From assembly GCA_018343915.1 (NCBI GenBank), contig JABRWF010000002.1, forward strand, positions 2,046,001-2,110,000: a stretch of 64,000 nt of DNA, given 5' to 3'. Below are positions 34,043 to 45,545 of the stretch, piece after piece; positions within the stretch are counted from its first letter, which is position 1; every line of letters begins with the position of its first letter. Source of the DNA: Agroathelia rolfsii. Taxonomy: Eukaryota > Basidiomycota > Agaricomycetes > Amylocorticiales > Amylocorticiaceae. The notes under the pieces are model-generated. The model was not told where the DNA came from, searched no databases, and saw nothing but the letters and a program-made list of their open reading frames with translations. The translations under genes were made by a program, and so were the position numbers.

Positions 34043-34307
34043 CTGACCTGCCTATAATTGTTGAAAGTTGTTATTATTACATAATAATACAACTCTATAT
34101 AAGCTTAATAAAAGCTTAAATAAATACTATACTTACAAATATTTATTTAAAATTTACCAAAATTTACTTATAGAGTTATTGACAAATTTATTATAGAGCA
34201 TATATTTAAGTGTTTTATATAATAAGTAAATATATGCATTTTTATTATTTATTTTATTGATTGTCTTGCTAAATCTTATTTAATTATATAGAGATGCTCT
34301 AGATAAG
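34043..34307. other. AT-rich spacer
   Basis: I see no gene or recognisable element here; it is rich in TTATTATTA-like runs. Confidence 0.5.
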
Positions 34308-34929
34308 CACCATCAGCAAAATTACAAATGAAACTTTTATATACTTTTATACTTGTACAAGTGAAAAAGGTGAAAGTATGTTATACTTGTTAAAGTTAGG
34401 TCAACTTCTGGAACAAGGACAAAATACTTGTACAAGTATAATATAGTTGTACAAGTAGCCAAAAGTAGCCAATAGTACAGCATCATTGCATCACTAGCAC
34501 ACCTGGAATATCCTTTTACAAGCTGTTACAAGTTCTCAAGTTCTCACAAATAGCACTATGAGGCCAAGCCATCCCTTTCATACAATCAAATAGATGGCCA
34601 TCAAACAAACATAATTTCTAGTAGCCTTATATATTTATACAATGAGTACACAGCTATATATAGCATGTATCTGAAGGAAGGGGATGGGATGCTATAGGTA
34701 ATAGGTGACTATATAGTTATACTAACATGCTACTGTACCCAAGCTTTGGGCAAGAATGCAAGGGACATCAAGAATGCATCTTGACATTCCTTACTCTGTC
34801 CATGCTAGCAAGTAGACAGCAGCTATGAAATAGACGGAAGCTGAAAAGCAGATAGCGGCTGAAAAATGGATAGGAGTTAAGAAATGAATAGTGGCTGAAA
34901 GACAAATAGTGGTGAGAGATGGACGGTAG

Positions 34930-35460
34930 CTCAAGGCAAGATGGCAATCTATGGTTAACATCTATAATTGCTCAAGGGAAAGCACGGTATAAAGAGAGAC
35001 TGGTGCAAGGGGATACAGTCACTCAAGGGGGTATGGTTGCTTATACGGGCATGATGGCTTGAGGGAAAGCGCAGCACGGAGGGAGACTGACACAGAGGGA
35101 CACAGTCACTTAAGGGGCTAAACTTGCTTACATAGGCATGGTTGCTTGAGGAAAAGCGCAACGTAGGAGGAGACTGGCATGGTTGCTCAAGGGGGCATAG
35201 TTACTCATGTGGGCATAATGGCTCCAGGGAAAGTACAGTGCGAGAGGAGACTGGAACTGTCACTTAAGGGGGTATGGTTGTTTATGTAGGCACGGTGGCT
35301 CAAGGGAAAGCACAGCACGGAGGGAGACTGGCACAAGGGGACATGGCCACTCAAGGGGCCAAAGTCACTTACATAGGGACAGTGGCTCAAGGGAAAGCGC
35401 AGCACAGGGGGAGACTGACATAAGGGGATACAGTCGCTCAAGGGGGCATAGCCATCTGTG
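34930..35460. repeat. Subterminal tandem repeat, about 77-87 bp unit, six units
   Basis: Units are recognisable by AGGGAAAGC-type starts near 34977, 35063, 35149, 35226, 35303 and 35390, followed by GGGAGACTGGCACAAGGGG- and ACTCAAGGGG-like segments. The same array is inverted in the right arm (about 43800-44880, split by an LTR). Short frames within it are by-products of the repeat. Confidence 0.75.
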
Positions 35461-35552
35461 GTTGATATCTATATAGGCACTTACTTTAGTTACAATGTCA
35501 TTCTCAAGGAACAAGAGACCTTCATTGAATATATGCTCATCTATTGACAAAG

Positions 35553-35829
35553 CTTGGGCCTAAGCAACCGTGTAGTCCATGTCCTCCCGAGACAGACGGC
35601 CCTTCTCGTACAAGATTGTGATCTGCTCAGATTAGCTGGTACCTTTATCAGCAGTGGAGACCTTCATGATACTGTTAGCATTAATCTTGAAGATAACCTC
35701 AATCTGAGGAACACCACAAGGAGCGGGAGGAATGCTGTTGAGCTTAAACTTGCTGAGCAGGTTGTTGTCCTTGGTCAGCAAACGCTTGCCCTTAAAGACC
35801 TGGATGAAGACGGTGGCCTAGCTATTGGC
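35553..35829 (-). pseudogene. Captured Hsp70 fragment (substrate-binding domain), left arm
   Basis: On the minus strand this encodes a piece of an Hsp70 beta-sandwich domain: the family segments [11 protein letters not shown], PPAPxGVPQI and KGTSxSEQITI are readable with changes and one stop. It lacks an ATPase domain and is part of the transposon arm. The segment just inside it (35830-36010) repeats the domain start two or three more times. Confidence 0.8.
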
Positions 35830-36085
35830 CATGGCAGAGAAAATGAAGATCTGTGATTTTTTTTGTTGGGAATGCCCACCGTTGAAGATGTGGATAAAGA
35901 CGGCGGCCCAGCTGTCCAATGCGGTGGAGAAAATGAAGATTTACAACATCTTTGTAGGAAAGGCCTACCCTTAAAGACTTGAATGAACACAACGCCCTAG
36001 CTGTTGGCCATGGTGGAGAAAATGAAAATTTGCAACTAGTATCAGTGACTATACCAAGAACACATTCTACACAAACGTACAGAAT

Positions 36086-36268
36086 ATGGTCTTTGATACT
36101 AAGCATCTTATAGGTTACAAGATGGATGACCCTAACATCAAGCATGATATCAAGCACTGGCCCTTTAAGGTTATTGAGAAGAACAGAAAGCCTTCTATCC
36201 AGATCAAATACTACAGTGACATCTATGACTCCACCCTCAAGGAAGGAAAGCAGTTGATCACTGACTAG
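36086..36268 (+). pseudogene. Captured Hsp70 fragment (N-terminal ATPase part), left arm
   Basis: 60 codons of Hsp70 subdomain IB: a VFDxKxLIGxKxDDP segment, then DIKHWPFKV. It most resembles ER-type (BiP) Hsp70. It breaks off where intact proteins continue into the EEISAMVL segment. It is in opposite orientation to the C-terminal piece, so the capture was rearranged. Confidence 0.8.
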
Positions 36269-36284
36269 TACTAGTCAAAAAAAT

Positions 36285-36804
36285 GCAATGATCAGGGCAT
36301 TAATATCCTGCATTGCGTGAATACCAATAATGCAGTATGTTAACTCTGAATAATTTAGCACAGGTGGGAAAAAATGCAATTGGAGGGCTACAAGCAATTA
36401 GAAAGTATACCCTATATTCAACTACTAGAAAATAATGAGCAGGAAATACCTCCTAGTACAGAATTAAGACAATAGCTGTAGGTGATCCAGTATACACTCA
36501 TGATTGAACAAAGAATAAAAGTAGGAAACATCACCTATTGATCCAGACAATTGCATCCTGAACAACTGTTTTGTTATCAACTAGACACATAAACAAACCA
36601 CATCATTCCAATAGTCCTGAGGGTATGAGCATCAGACTAAAACACTAGATCAGCTTGTTCAAAGGCGAAACAAAAAATGTAATTAAAACACTAAAAAAAA
36701 TATAGTATCACCAGTGGCAACAACAATTATGCAATATAAAAAAAGAAAATGACAAGAGGCAGACTTGATTGCAGCCAGGATAAGCAAGATGGGTGGAGCA
36801 CAAT
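36285..36804. other. Plavaka interior, no gene recognised
   Basis: AT-rich; no convincing coding region on either strand. Confidence 0.4.
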
Positions 36805-36915
36805 GATAATAATGACAATGACAATGACAAAGACAATAATAACAATGATGATGATGATGATGATGATGATGACAACAATAATAAAGACAACAACAACAAT
36901 GACAACAACATCAAT
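36805..36915. repeat. Trinucleotide microsatellite (GAT/ACA-type)
   Basis: Runs of AATGAC, GATGATGAT and ACAACA units. The long Met- or Ile-rich frames across it are artefacts. It lies at the 3' end of the minus-strand cargo gene. Confidence 0.85.
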
Positions 36916-36939
36916 TACTGTACATAATGCTAGTATTGC

Positions 36940-39310
36940 TATCTTTGTCATTATCCTCAATGGCCTTGATGCTCAAGGCCAGTTGCCGTCTAACTTGGAG
37001 GCAGGCTTTGGTTGCAATGCACTTCTACTTATCTTCAGATAGCTTGGTAAGGAGCGCCTGAAATTTAGACGCCCACTTGATGATATATGGAGACCCAGAG
37101 TTATCAATGCCATAGCAATCATCCTAGTTATTGCAAGAGAACATGCCAGCTACCCCCTCAGGAAGGACATATTCCCTAGTTGAGTATAGCCCAAAAGTGT
37201 GAAGAAGCTAAGTCAAAAATTAGTGTAAAAATCCCATTGATAGGGGATAGTAATAATATATAGCTTGCACTGTTAGAACCAATGCACCGACTAGTGGACT
37301 GATGGTCCTGTGCTTTTAAGGGACTGCCTCTAGCCATGCTTGATGGTGCGCATAGACAAAAATAATCATGGAGGACTCCATGAAGCCCTATTACAAATAT
37401 AAGTGCGGATTTCACGGAAGAAAGAAAGAAAACATACTTTTCAAATAACCAGGGGGCCTCCTCCTCAGCCTCAGTTTCTCCCCAGTATTGGGTATAGTAA
37501 AAGGGCCAGTCCCTGTCTGATGCGCCTAAGAGCTTGGAGACTAGTTTTGCTTTAGCAGAGGTATCAAGAGTAGAAACCTTGTTTTTGCAAGCAACCTCCT
37601 TAAACTCCAGCTCAATGGCTCTGATAGCATGTTTGACAAACTGGCTTTGCCATTATATGATCTCATCATTGGCCTAAAGAAGGATTAATTATATATCATA
37701 CGTAGGAAAATACTGACATACTAATTTTGAGACAATTGCTATGAGCTATAAGCCCTTTTCAAGCTCCACGCCAGTTGCAATCTTTCAGAATTCCTGTAGC
37801 TGGGTTTCCTGGATGGGAGCCCAAGCCTCCGAAACACCTGCATGCTGGATAAGAAGATACAAAAAGTCACAAGCAAAGACCTGCTTGTAGTTTTGAGGGA
37901 GATTAAAAATGTGAATCTTAGCCTTAAGGGTCTTCTCTTCCTGGGATGCCAACCCAGAGTTGGATTTAGCATCTTTACAACCCCGTTGTTGCTTAGAGGG
38001 TGCTGCCTCAGAGCCACCAGTTGATGTGAATTTTGCGTATGGTCTACCGGCAGCCTATAAAAAAATACAACAAAGATAGTCAGTAATGAGCAGCTGATAT
38101 GAGATATAAGCACTATAAAATTGACATTATGCTTACTGTAACATCTGCTAAGCCTACTTCATCTACAACAGTAGTAGATACTTGGGCCATAAGATCTGTG
38201 GCATTGGCATTGAGGGCATTTTGTTCACCTCCATTGCCATTAGCTTCATCAGCATTGCTGATCCTGCCAAATCTTGTCCCATTGTCTTTGTCATTGACAT
38301 TGGTGGGAGCCGGTGTTTCCACAATCCACCTTTGTTTCCTAGTGGGCTGGAGTGGCATTGCTCAATGGGGCATAGCTATCACCTTGGACTTCATCCCTAA
38401 TTAAATGTAGATTAGTAAGAATCGTAGATGCAGATAGGAATACAAATACTTCTGTCACCGCAAACTTTCAGCATTGCAATGTGCATGAATTTTGTCCATT
38501 TTTCCTTGATGCCTCCAGAGACACTTGCATACTTGGGCAACTTTGAAGGAAGCCTAAAAAAATAATGAGATGCAATTCCTTAGTTATAGTTATACATAAC
38601 ATTGTGAATATGAAAATGATTTACCTGTCTTTGCCAATAGATTGTTGGCGCTTTTGACTGGATTAGGCCAAACTTAGACTAGTACTGGCAAAGGATGTCA
38701 ACTGCTCAGCAGTGAGACAATGATTAGGGATGGATGTTGGAATATCAAGGTCAAATACTCTTCTAGAGATCCAATGATGCGGGACAAGTATTTTGATGTT
38801 AAACTCCTCAAACTCTTCCCGCAAGCAAGTATTGTCTTGGAAATTATTATGCTCAGAGTCATTGCCATTGTCATTATGCCCATTGTCTATCACTACGGCA
38901 CCGTACTTGTTGTCACTTGAAGAGGGTTGGTCGGACATCATGGCTGGCCACATATAACTCTTCTTAGACTAAGTCACGCATTGCGGTGGAGGTAAGCTCT
39001 TATTAACTCTATCATCTATGCTTTCAAGTTGAAAATACAAGTCTTTCAGCTGCTACTGGCGCTTATTGTTTTTGGCCTGCAGAGTAGCCTTCTTCTGCAA
39101 CTTAGCTTGTTTTTCTGCATCAATTTCTTCTTGAGTCTGATACTTCCTTTGTATTGCCCTATAAGGGGCCTATTGCTGCTATGCACTGATATTGGCAGAT
39201 GTATTTTTATATATATCCCTGATATTGATTATGATATTGGCTTAGATACGGAAAGGCCTAGATTACTCCTGGAGTACCCTAATAAGGACTTTGCCACCTA
39301 GCCGTAATTT
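36940..39310 (-). CDS. Unidentified multi-exon cargo gene inside the Plavaka element
   Basis: Coding signal on the minus strand with several plausible introns. Near 39170-38960 there is a Lys/Gln/Glu-rich helix. An acidic Asn/Ser-rich segment with PHHWISRRVFDLDIPTSIPN lies at 38950-38700, followed by an intron of about 71 bp (GTAAAT to TTTTAG, near 38628-38556). Next come an exon (SGGIKEKWTKFM), an intron of about 62 bp, an Asn/Ala/Glu-rich exon at 38404-38140, an intron, and a helical C-terminal region at 38055-36950 (KLVSKLLGASDRDWPFYY near 37540). A handful of TAG or TGA codons sit at Gln or Trp positions, far fewer than in the neighbouring retroelements. I do not recognise the family with confidence. 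The layout loosely recalls large Agaricomycete proteins of unknown function. Exon limits are approximate. Confidence 0.5.
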
Positions 39311-39807
39311 TATTCACGTTGCTGGCATATTTTATTTTAGCACAATTGAATACCTATTAATAACTTGTATTGTTCCTCTGTACATGCCGTATAGTCTTCA
39401 CAAAATACAATTTTTTATTCAAATCCAACAAATGACGCCCAAACAACTAATAAAATAACAATTTGTTTTATGTATCCTACTATTAGGATTAAGTCAGCAA
39501 TCTATGTCTTATCCTTGAGAGCTTCATTACTCGAGTTTGAATTTAAAATCTCAATTTTTTAACTTATGGCTCACTAATGTATCTTATTATGCCCATAAAA
39601 TACAAGTGCATGTCTCTACCTAGAGAGACATATCATTTATGCTCTATTGCTAGCTGTGGGCACAGATTCAAATGAATCAGCAGCATTACTCAACATATTG
39701 AGTTCTGACCACCACCATCAACGCAGCCACCTCAGACCTCAACAACAACCACAAACGGATCTGAACTCATACATTTGCACTTGAACCACCACCACAAACG
39801 CCGCAAA

Positions 39808-42321
39808 ATGAGCAATTGTCACATTCAAATGGATAACGTCTTTGATGAAGACGTCAATATAATCAACTTTAACAATGAAGATGTTGATATACTGTACATG
39901 GATGACTGCAACATTGAATACGGTGATTCTGATGTTTAGGATTACAATTTAGATGTCAAAATGAATGAGCTAGTGTGAGTTTTTTGTTCCATTAATTTTA
40001 GGACGTATACTTATGGCCTTTTGACTGATAGCTTCTTTGAATTCAGGTATTTTTTTTTGATTTTTGGCAAATACGCTTAATTCTGATTATTTCTTTCTTC
40101 TCCATTCATCCAATCAACAGCAACCAGTCAATGGTTATTGATTCCCCTCACCCAGAACGCCCAAACAAGCATGTTCAAGTCATTAAGCACCCGTTCCTCA
40201 ATGGTTGGTAGGAAAATGGACTTGAATACTTTTTTTTTAATTAAAATTTGGTATATTTCATTTAAAAAAGGCACTCCCTGTGATAAGGACGGTTAGGACC
40301 TTGAGTTGAGTGCTCTTTCTCCACCTCCAACTGACCGTCACAATGATCCATTCTTCCCATTCACTTCTTTTGCTGAATTTGAACTAGCCAAGTAGGCTAT
40401 GTATCACATATGTCTCTCAAGCACTAAAATCCAATGATTTGCCAGGATCTGGTTAGCTTTCCATCCTGGCACAGAGTCACCCTTCAAGAACCTTGGCAAG
40501 CTACGTGCAAAGGTCAATAGTATTAAACAAGGCAATATTGGATGATCTTTGTTCAAGATCCAATACAAAGGCCTTGTCAATAAGTTATTGGCACTGTCTG
40601 AGAAAGATGCCTGGGACAAGTTTAGTGTTGTTAGTACCATTCTGGTACGTATTTTTTTCTCATAGATATTTGCTTTACTGATTTAACTGTATAACTCTAG
40701 CCATTCACAGCCCATTTCCCCTGTGCTGACATCCATAAACTTTTGGCTCCTGACCTCCTGCATCAGATTATCAAGGGCACTTTCAAGGACTACATAGTCC
40801 AATGGATTTGCAACTATATTAGACTTGAGTATGGAGGCAATGTGAATCAAATCCTTGCCGACATTGATCGCTGGTTCATCCCTTTATCTACATTTCAGAG
40901 TTACATTTTTTTTAACTAACCAAGACTCTCAGCATTACAGTAGTGCCAGGATTCCCTGGACTTGGGCAATTTTAAGCAATGGATAGGAAATGACTCAAAA
41001 GCATTAATGAACGTACTATCTTTGTTGCTTTAAAGCTAACTACATGAAATTGATAGCTTAATAACAACAACATCAAGTGTACCTCACGGTGATTGTTGGC
41101 TATGTGCTAAACAATATGGTTAAAGCACTTTCCGCATTTCTCAACTTTTGTTATCTTTTTCATTATTTGACAATTAATCACAACTCACTAGTAGCCATTG
41201 ATAGTGCCCTCAAGCAATACCATAAGTATTGTGATGTATTTCTAGAGCATTGTGCCTGTAAAGGTTTTTTGTTGCTGCAACAGCATGCAATTAATGTATT
41301 ATCATCACCTCATCTAACAGTTTGGCTTGCCAAACAGTCTCTACTCATTGATTAGCGAGTTAAAACATATTAAAGCGGTCAAGGAACCTTATCGACAATC
41401 CAACAAATACAATGCACTCGGTCAGATGCTCCTCACTAACCAACGGCAAGATAAACTCCATTGTGCACATATCAAGTTCACCGCTTGTCTCACATCCCTG
41501 GATCCTACTTGTACCGATTTGCTCAGCTCTAATACCAATAACAAAGAAGGCCCTTGCACTGCACCAAGGGTTATGAATAGGGTCAAGCTGTATTACTCAG
41601 AAGGTAAGTCCTATCACATGCATGATTTGGTTTAGTTGCTAATAAGTATCAATGTAGCTAGGTGCTATACTAAGGATTTGAATGTTTTAGTAAAGCAAAC
41701 TGGCCTTGCTGATTTATCTTTGCTTATACAATAATATCTCTACAGACTAGAGCATCCTAACAAAGATGTTGATGACATACATGTACAAAGGCTACCTAAA
41801 GTTGAGGGCAAGATTTGTATTTTTGAAATTGCAATTGCAGAGTTTTATACGCCAAGCAATTCATGTGGAATTAAGGGGATACATCATAAACATATTTGTG
41901 CTAGTCCATTGTAGGCAAAGGGTTGAGGCAGATTCAATACTGCTTTGATATCAACTCAGCCTCATTTGCAAGGATTTGCAGGACTAGATGTGGCTCATGT
42001 CTATCTGTTTTTTAGAATTGAACACATTCCCTTGCACTTATCTACTGGTTCATAAAAGCAAACAGATGCCCATACCCTATTACTGGTCTTTGGAAAGTCA
42101 AACTGGAGTATGTTCTTTCTACTAACGCAAATAGTCATCCTCAAAAGTCACTCGTTCAAGTTATATACTTAGACATGTTTATACGCGGTGCGCATTTGAT
42201 CAGCGCTCCGGGAACATGCACAATACCAAGATCACTAATAGATTTTGACTCATTGGATGCATTTAATATGTTTTTTGTTAATAAATACATAGACCACTAT
42301 GCATTTGAAATAGCATACTAA
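39808..42321 (+). pseudogene. Plavaka transposase, decayed and lacking its middle
   Basis: Multi-exon remnant. An acidic N-terminal exon (39808-39976) is followed by a segment with KHPFLNG spliced to GTPCDKDG (40130-40300) and DPFFPFTSFAEFELA (40346). After an intron (GTACGT to CTCTAG, 40645-40699) come HFPCADIHKLLAPDLLHQII, FKQWIGNDSKALM near 40975, SELKHIKAVKEPYRQSNKY (41360), ALGQMLLTNQRQDKL (41420), and a C-terminal end IDHYAFEIAY stopping at 42319-42321. These motifs are characteristic of Plavaka transposases. The 250-300 residues expected before the second block, including much of the catalytic region, are absent. Several stops and frame changes occur. Confidence 0.78.
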
Positions 42322-42956
42322 TTGTAATATACTACTTTTATGATAATCTTTTACCGTTGTTGACTTTGGCTGTGGCAAAAACTTGAGGCAAAATAGTTCC
42401 GGAATATTCTCAGCTTCAAACCACCAGAATCAAGCGGCATCCCTCTGCTGAGTCTCTTCTACTTGTTATGCTGTGTACTCTCTGCAAGCTCAAAACCAAG
42501 ACAAGAATACTGAATATAGTTTCCACTTGGATATATTAGGTGTTTAAGCAATCCGATCATGGATGTGAGCCAGTTCTGGCTTTAGGTTAACACAAGTCAA
42601 TAGTGTGTCTTCAGCAATTGACCTCAGTCAAATTTGATAGCAGGATATGGACTGGTATGGAAAGAAATAAGCTACATAGGATGCAAATTTTAGCAAATAA
42701 CAAGCAGCAGTGTAAAGGTTGACTATTCTATTTCTAAAAATTGTACGTACTCACAGCCGCCGTGTCAATTAAGGTCTTCAAAGGTGAGCTTTCTGAAGAA
42801 GCCTTGGATTTTTTCTACCACGTCCGACAGTCAGGCTACTGTGTTAATATACGTCTTTAAAGGTGACCTTTCCCCACAAAAAAGATGCTTAGTATCAAAG
42901 ACTGTGTTTTATACACTTGTGTGGAATGTGTTCTTGGCATAGTTACTAATGCTATA
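42322..42956. other. Plavaka interior right of the transposase
   Basis: No gene recognised. The last part (42760-42900) repeats fragments of the captured Hsp70 region seen in the arm. Confidence 0.4.
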
Positions 42957-42971
42957 TTACTTTTTTTGACT

Positions 42972-43140
42972 AGTATTAGTCAGTGATCAACCACTTTCCT
43001 TTCTTAAGGGTGGAGTCATAGATGTCACCGTGGTATTTGACCTGGATGGAAGGCTTCCTGTTCTTCTCAATAACCTTAAAGGGCCAGTGCTTGATATTAT
43101 GCTTAATGTTAGGGTCATCCATCTTGTAACCCATAAGACT
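42972..43140 (-). pseudogene. Captured Hsp70 fragment (N-terminal part), right arm
   Basis: Inverted counterpart of 36086-36268. On the minus strand it reads a GYKMDDPN segment, then HWPFKV and a KPSIQVKY segment. Same break points as the left arm. Confidence 0.78.
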
Positions 43141-43410
43141 ATATTCTATCTATTTATGTAGAATGTGTTCTTGGTATAGTCACTGATGCTAGTTGCAAAT
43201 TTTTATTTTCTCCACCATGGCCAACAGCTAGGGCATTGTGTTCATCTAAGTCTTTAAGGGTAGGCCTTTCCTACAAAGATGTTGCAAATCTTCATTTTCT
43301 CTACTATATTGGACAGCTGGGCTGCTGTCTTCATCCACATCTTCAACAGTGGGCATTCCCAACAAAAAAAATCACAGATCTTCATTTTCTCTGCCATGGC
43401 CAACAGCTAG

Positions 43411-43674
43411 GCCGCCGTTTTCATCCAGGTCTTTAAGGGCAAGTATTTGCTGACCAAGGACAACAACCTGCTTGGCAAGTTTGAGCTTAACGGCATTCCT
43501 CCCGCTCCTTGTGGTATTCCTCAGATTAAGGTTACCTTTAAGATTGATGCTAACAGTATCATGAAGGTCTCTACTACTAATAAAGGCACTGGCAAATCTG
43601 AGCAGATCACAATCTTGAATGAGAAGGGCTGTCTGTCTTGGGAGGACATGGACTACACGGTTGCTCAGGCCTGA
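43411..43674 (+). pseudogene. Captured Hsp70 fragment (substrate-binding domain), right arm
   Basis: Open for about 87 codons: [45 protein letters not shown], and an EKGxLS segment. This is the less damaged of the two arm copies. It ends TVAQA then TGA, where intact Hsp70 would continue into the helical lid. It points outward from the element. Confidence 0.83.
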
Positions 43675-43902
43675 GCTTTGTTAATAGATGAGCATATATT
43701 CAATGAAGGTCTCTTGTTCCTTGAGAATGACATTGTAACTAAAGTAAGTGCCTGTATAGATATCAACCATAGATAGCTATGCCTCCTTGAGCAACTGTGT
43801 CCCCTCACGCCAGTCTCCCCCTGTGCTGCACTTTCCCTCAAGCCACTGTTCCTGTGTAAGTGACTTTGGCCCCTTAAGTGGCCATGTCCCCTTGTGCTAG
43901 TC

Positions 43903-44503
43903 TGTTAAGTCTCGGACGGACAGAGATAGCAGAAAAGGGAAGGGGCGGAGCGGAACGGAAGCGGAGACGGAGTGAATAGGAGTAGAGATAGGAGAGTGGA
44001 TAGGAAAGGAGAGGGGTGACCGGACTTGGCCAAGACGTATGTGTCAGGCCCTTACTTAGTTGCGGTCTGGGACAGGAGTCAGACAGGAGAAGGGGAACTA
44101 AGTTGATTTCCGAACTGAGGTAGCTAGGTACATGCTAGGTTGGTATAAATACTATAGTAACAGGAGGATACCAAGAGGAATAGAAATGAAGTGAGACGGA
44201 GAGTGGGAAACAGAATACGGGGTGCGAATGAGCCGAAACTATCTATATGAACAAGGGTACCAGAATGTGTGGGGAAAATGATGGGAAAACAGGATATATA
44301 AGAAGAGGAAAAGACTCCAGGACCCCGGTCGGGCGCTGAGCAAGAGGTTGCTGGTTCTGACGCCCGAATTGCAGAGGGCGGAGAGCGGAAGTTGGGAGCC
44401 GGAGAGGTGTCTTTGGTTGTTGGATGGTAGTGGGCGAGGGTAAGTGGGGACATGTTGGAAATGTTGGAGTGGGAGCCACTTGTGCGCGGAGGGGGTCGTG
44501 ACA
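43903..44503 (-). repeat. Solo LTR, family E, in the Plavaka right arm
   Basis: 601 bp, TGTTAAGTC to GTCGTGACA on the plus strand, with duplication TAGTC (43898-43902 and 44504-44508). The left arm lacks it. It is CpG-rich, so the insertion is young. Confidence 0.93.
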
Positions 44504-45545
44504 TAGTCTCCCTCTGTACTGCGCTTTCCCTTGAGCCACCATGCCCACGTGAGCAACCATACCCCCTTGAGTGACAGTGCTAGTCTCCTCCTATACTGTG
44601 CTTTCCCTGGAGCCATTATGTCTACGTGAGCAACTATACCCCCTTGAGCAACTATGCCAGTCTCCCCCTGCGTTGCACTTTTCCTCAAGCAACCATGCCC
44701 GCGTAAGCAAGTTTAGCCCCTTGAGTGACTGTGTCCCCCCATGTCAGTCTCCCTCCATGCTGTGCTTTCCCTCAAGCCATTGTACCTGTATGAGCAACCA
44801 TACCCCCTTGAGTGACTGTATCCCCTTACACCAGTCTCCTCTTGTACCGTACTTTCCCTTGAGCAATTGTAGATATTAACCATAGATTGCCGTCTTGCCT
44901 CAAGCTACTGTCCATCTCTTACCACTATTTGTCTTTCAGCCGCCATCTATTTCTTAACTCCCATCCATTTTTCAGCTGCTATCTACTTTTCAGCTTCCAT
45001 CTATTTCATAGCTGCTGTCTACTTGCTAGCATGGACAGAGTAAGGAATGTCAAGATGCATTCTTGATGTCCCTTGCATTCTTGCCCAAAGCTTGGGTACA
45101 GTAGCATGTTAGTATAACTATATAGTCACCTATTACCTATAGCATCCCATCCCCTTCCTTCAGATACATGCTATATATAGCTGTGTACTCATTGTATAAA
45201 TATATAAGGCTACTAGAAATTATATTTGTTTGATGGCCATCTATTTGATTGTATGAAAGGGATGGCTTGGCCTCATAGTGCTATTTGTGAGAACTTGAGA
45301 ACTTGTAACAGCTTGTAAAAGGATATTCCAGGTGTGCTAGTGATGCAATGATGCTGTACTATTGGCTACTTTTGGCTACTTGTACAACTATATTATACTT
45401 GTACAAGTATTTTGTCCTTGTTCCAGAAGTTGACCTAACTTTAACAAGTATAACATACTTTCACCTTTTTCACTTGTACAAGTATAAAAGTATATAAAAG
45501 TTTCATTTGTAATTTTGCTGATGATGCTTGTGTCCCTGAAAGTGC

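Larger units (their letters stand above)
34308..36284 (+). repeat. Plavaka left terminal inverted repeat
   Basis: About 1977 bp. From the outside: AT-rich end with TACAAGTATA-type motifs, a short repeat of GCTGAAA-type units near 34820-34920, six tandem units (34930-35460), an Hsp70 C-terminal piece (minus strand) and an Hsp70 N-terminal piece (plus strand). It mirrors 42957-45526. Confidence 0.85.
34308..45526. mobile_element. Plavaka-type DNA transposon with ~2-kb terminal inverted repeats
   Basis: Outer ends are CACCATCAGC at the left and the complement of CATCATCAGC at the right. The arms 34308-36284 and 42957-45526 (minus a 601-bp LTR) are inverted copies. The interior carries a plus-strand decayed Plavaka transposase (39808-42321) and a minus-strand multi-exon cargo gene (36940-39310). 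CAC-starting termini fit the CACTA/Plavaka group. I could not identify a target-site duplication. The transposase lacks its middle, so this copy is non-autonomous. Confidence 0.8.
42957..45526 (-). repeat. Plavaka right terminal inverted repeat (interrupted)
   Basis: Inverted copy of 34308-36284; without the LTR at 43903-44503 and its duplication it is about 1964 bp. The outer end is GCTGATGATG at 45517-45526. The two arms have stayed similar but differ by many transitions. Confidence 0.85.

Noticed and set aside
36749..37042. Frame with a run of Met and Thr
   Set aside because: Produced by the trinucleotide microsatellite at 36805-36915; other frames give poly-Asp/Asn or poly-Ile/Val.
43411..43674. 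Possible functional small Hsp70-like gene
   Set aside because: It lacks the ATPase domain and lid, lies inside a transposon arm and has a rearranged inverted counterpart. It is treated as a captured fragment.
44239..44688. Long overlapping frames in the Plavaka right arm
   Set aside because: They lie in the GC-rich family E LTR and adjoining tandem repeat, have no recognisable domains, and are not kept open in the other family E copies.
34308..45526. Target-site duplication for the Plavaka element
   Set aside because: Flanks read AAG on the left and CTT on the right, which extends the inverted repeat by three bases rather than giving a direct duplication. No duplication is claimed.
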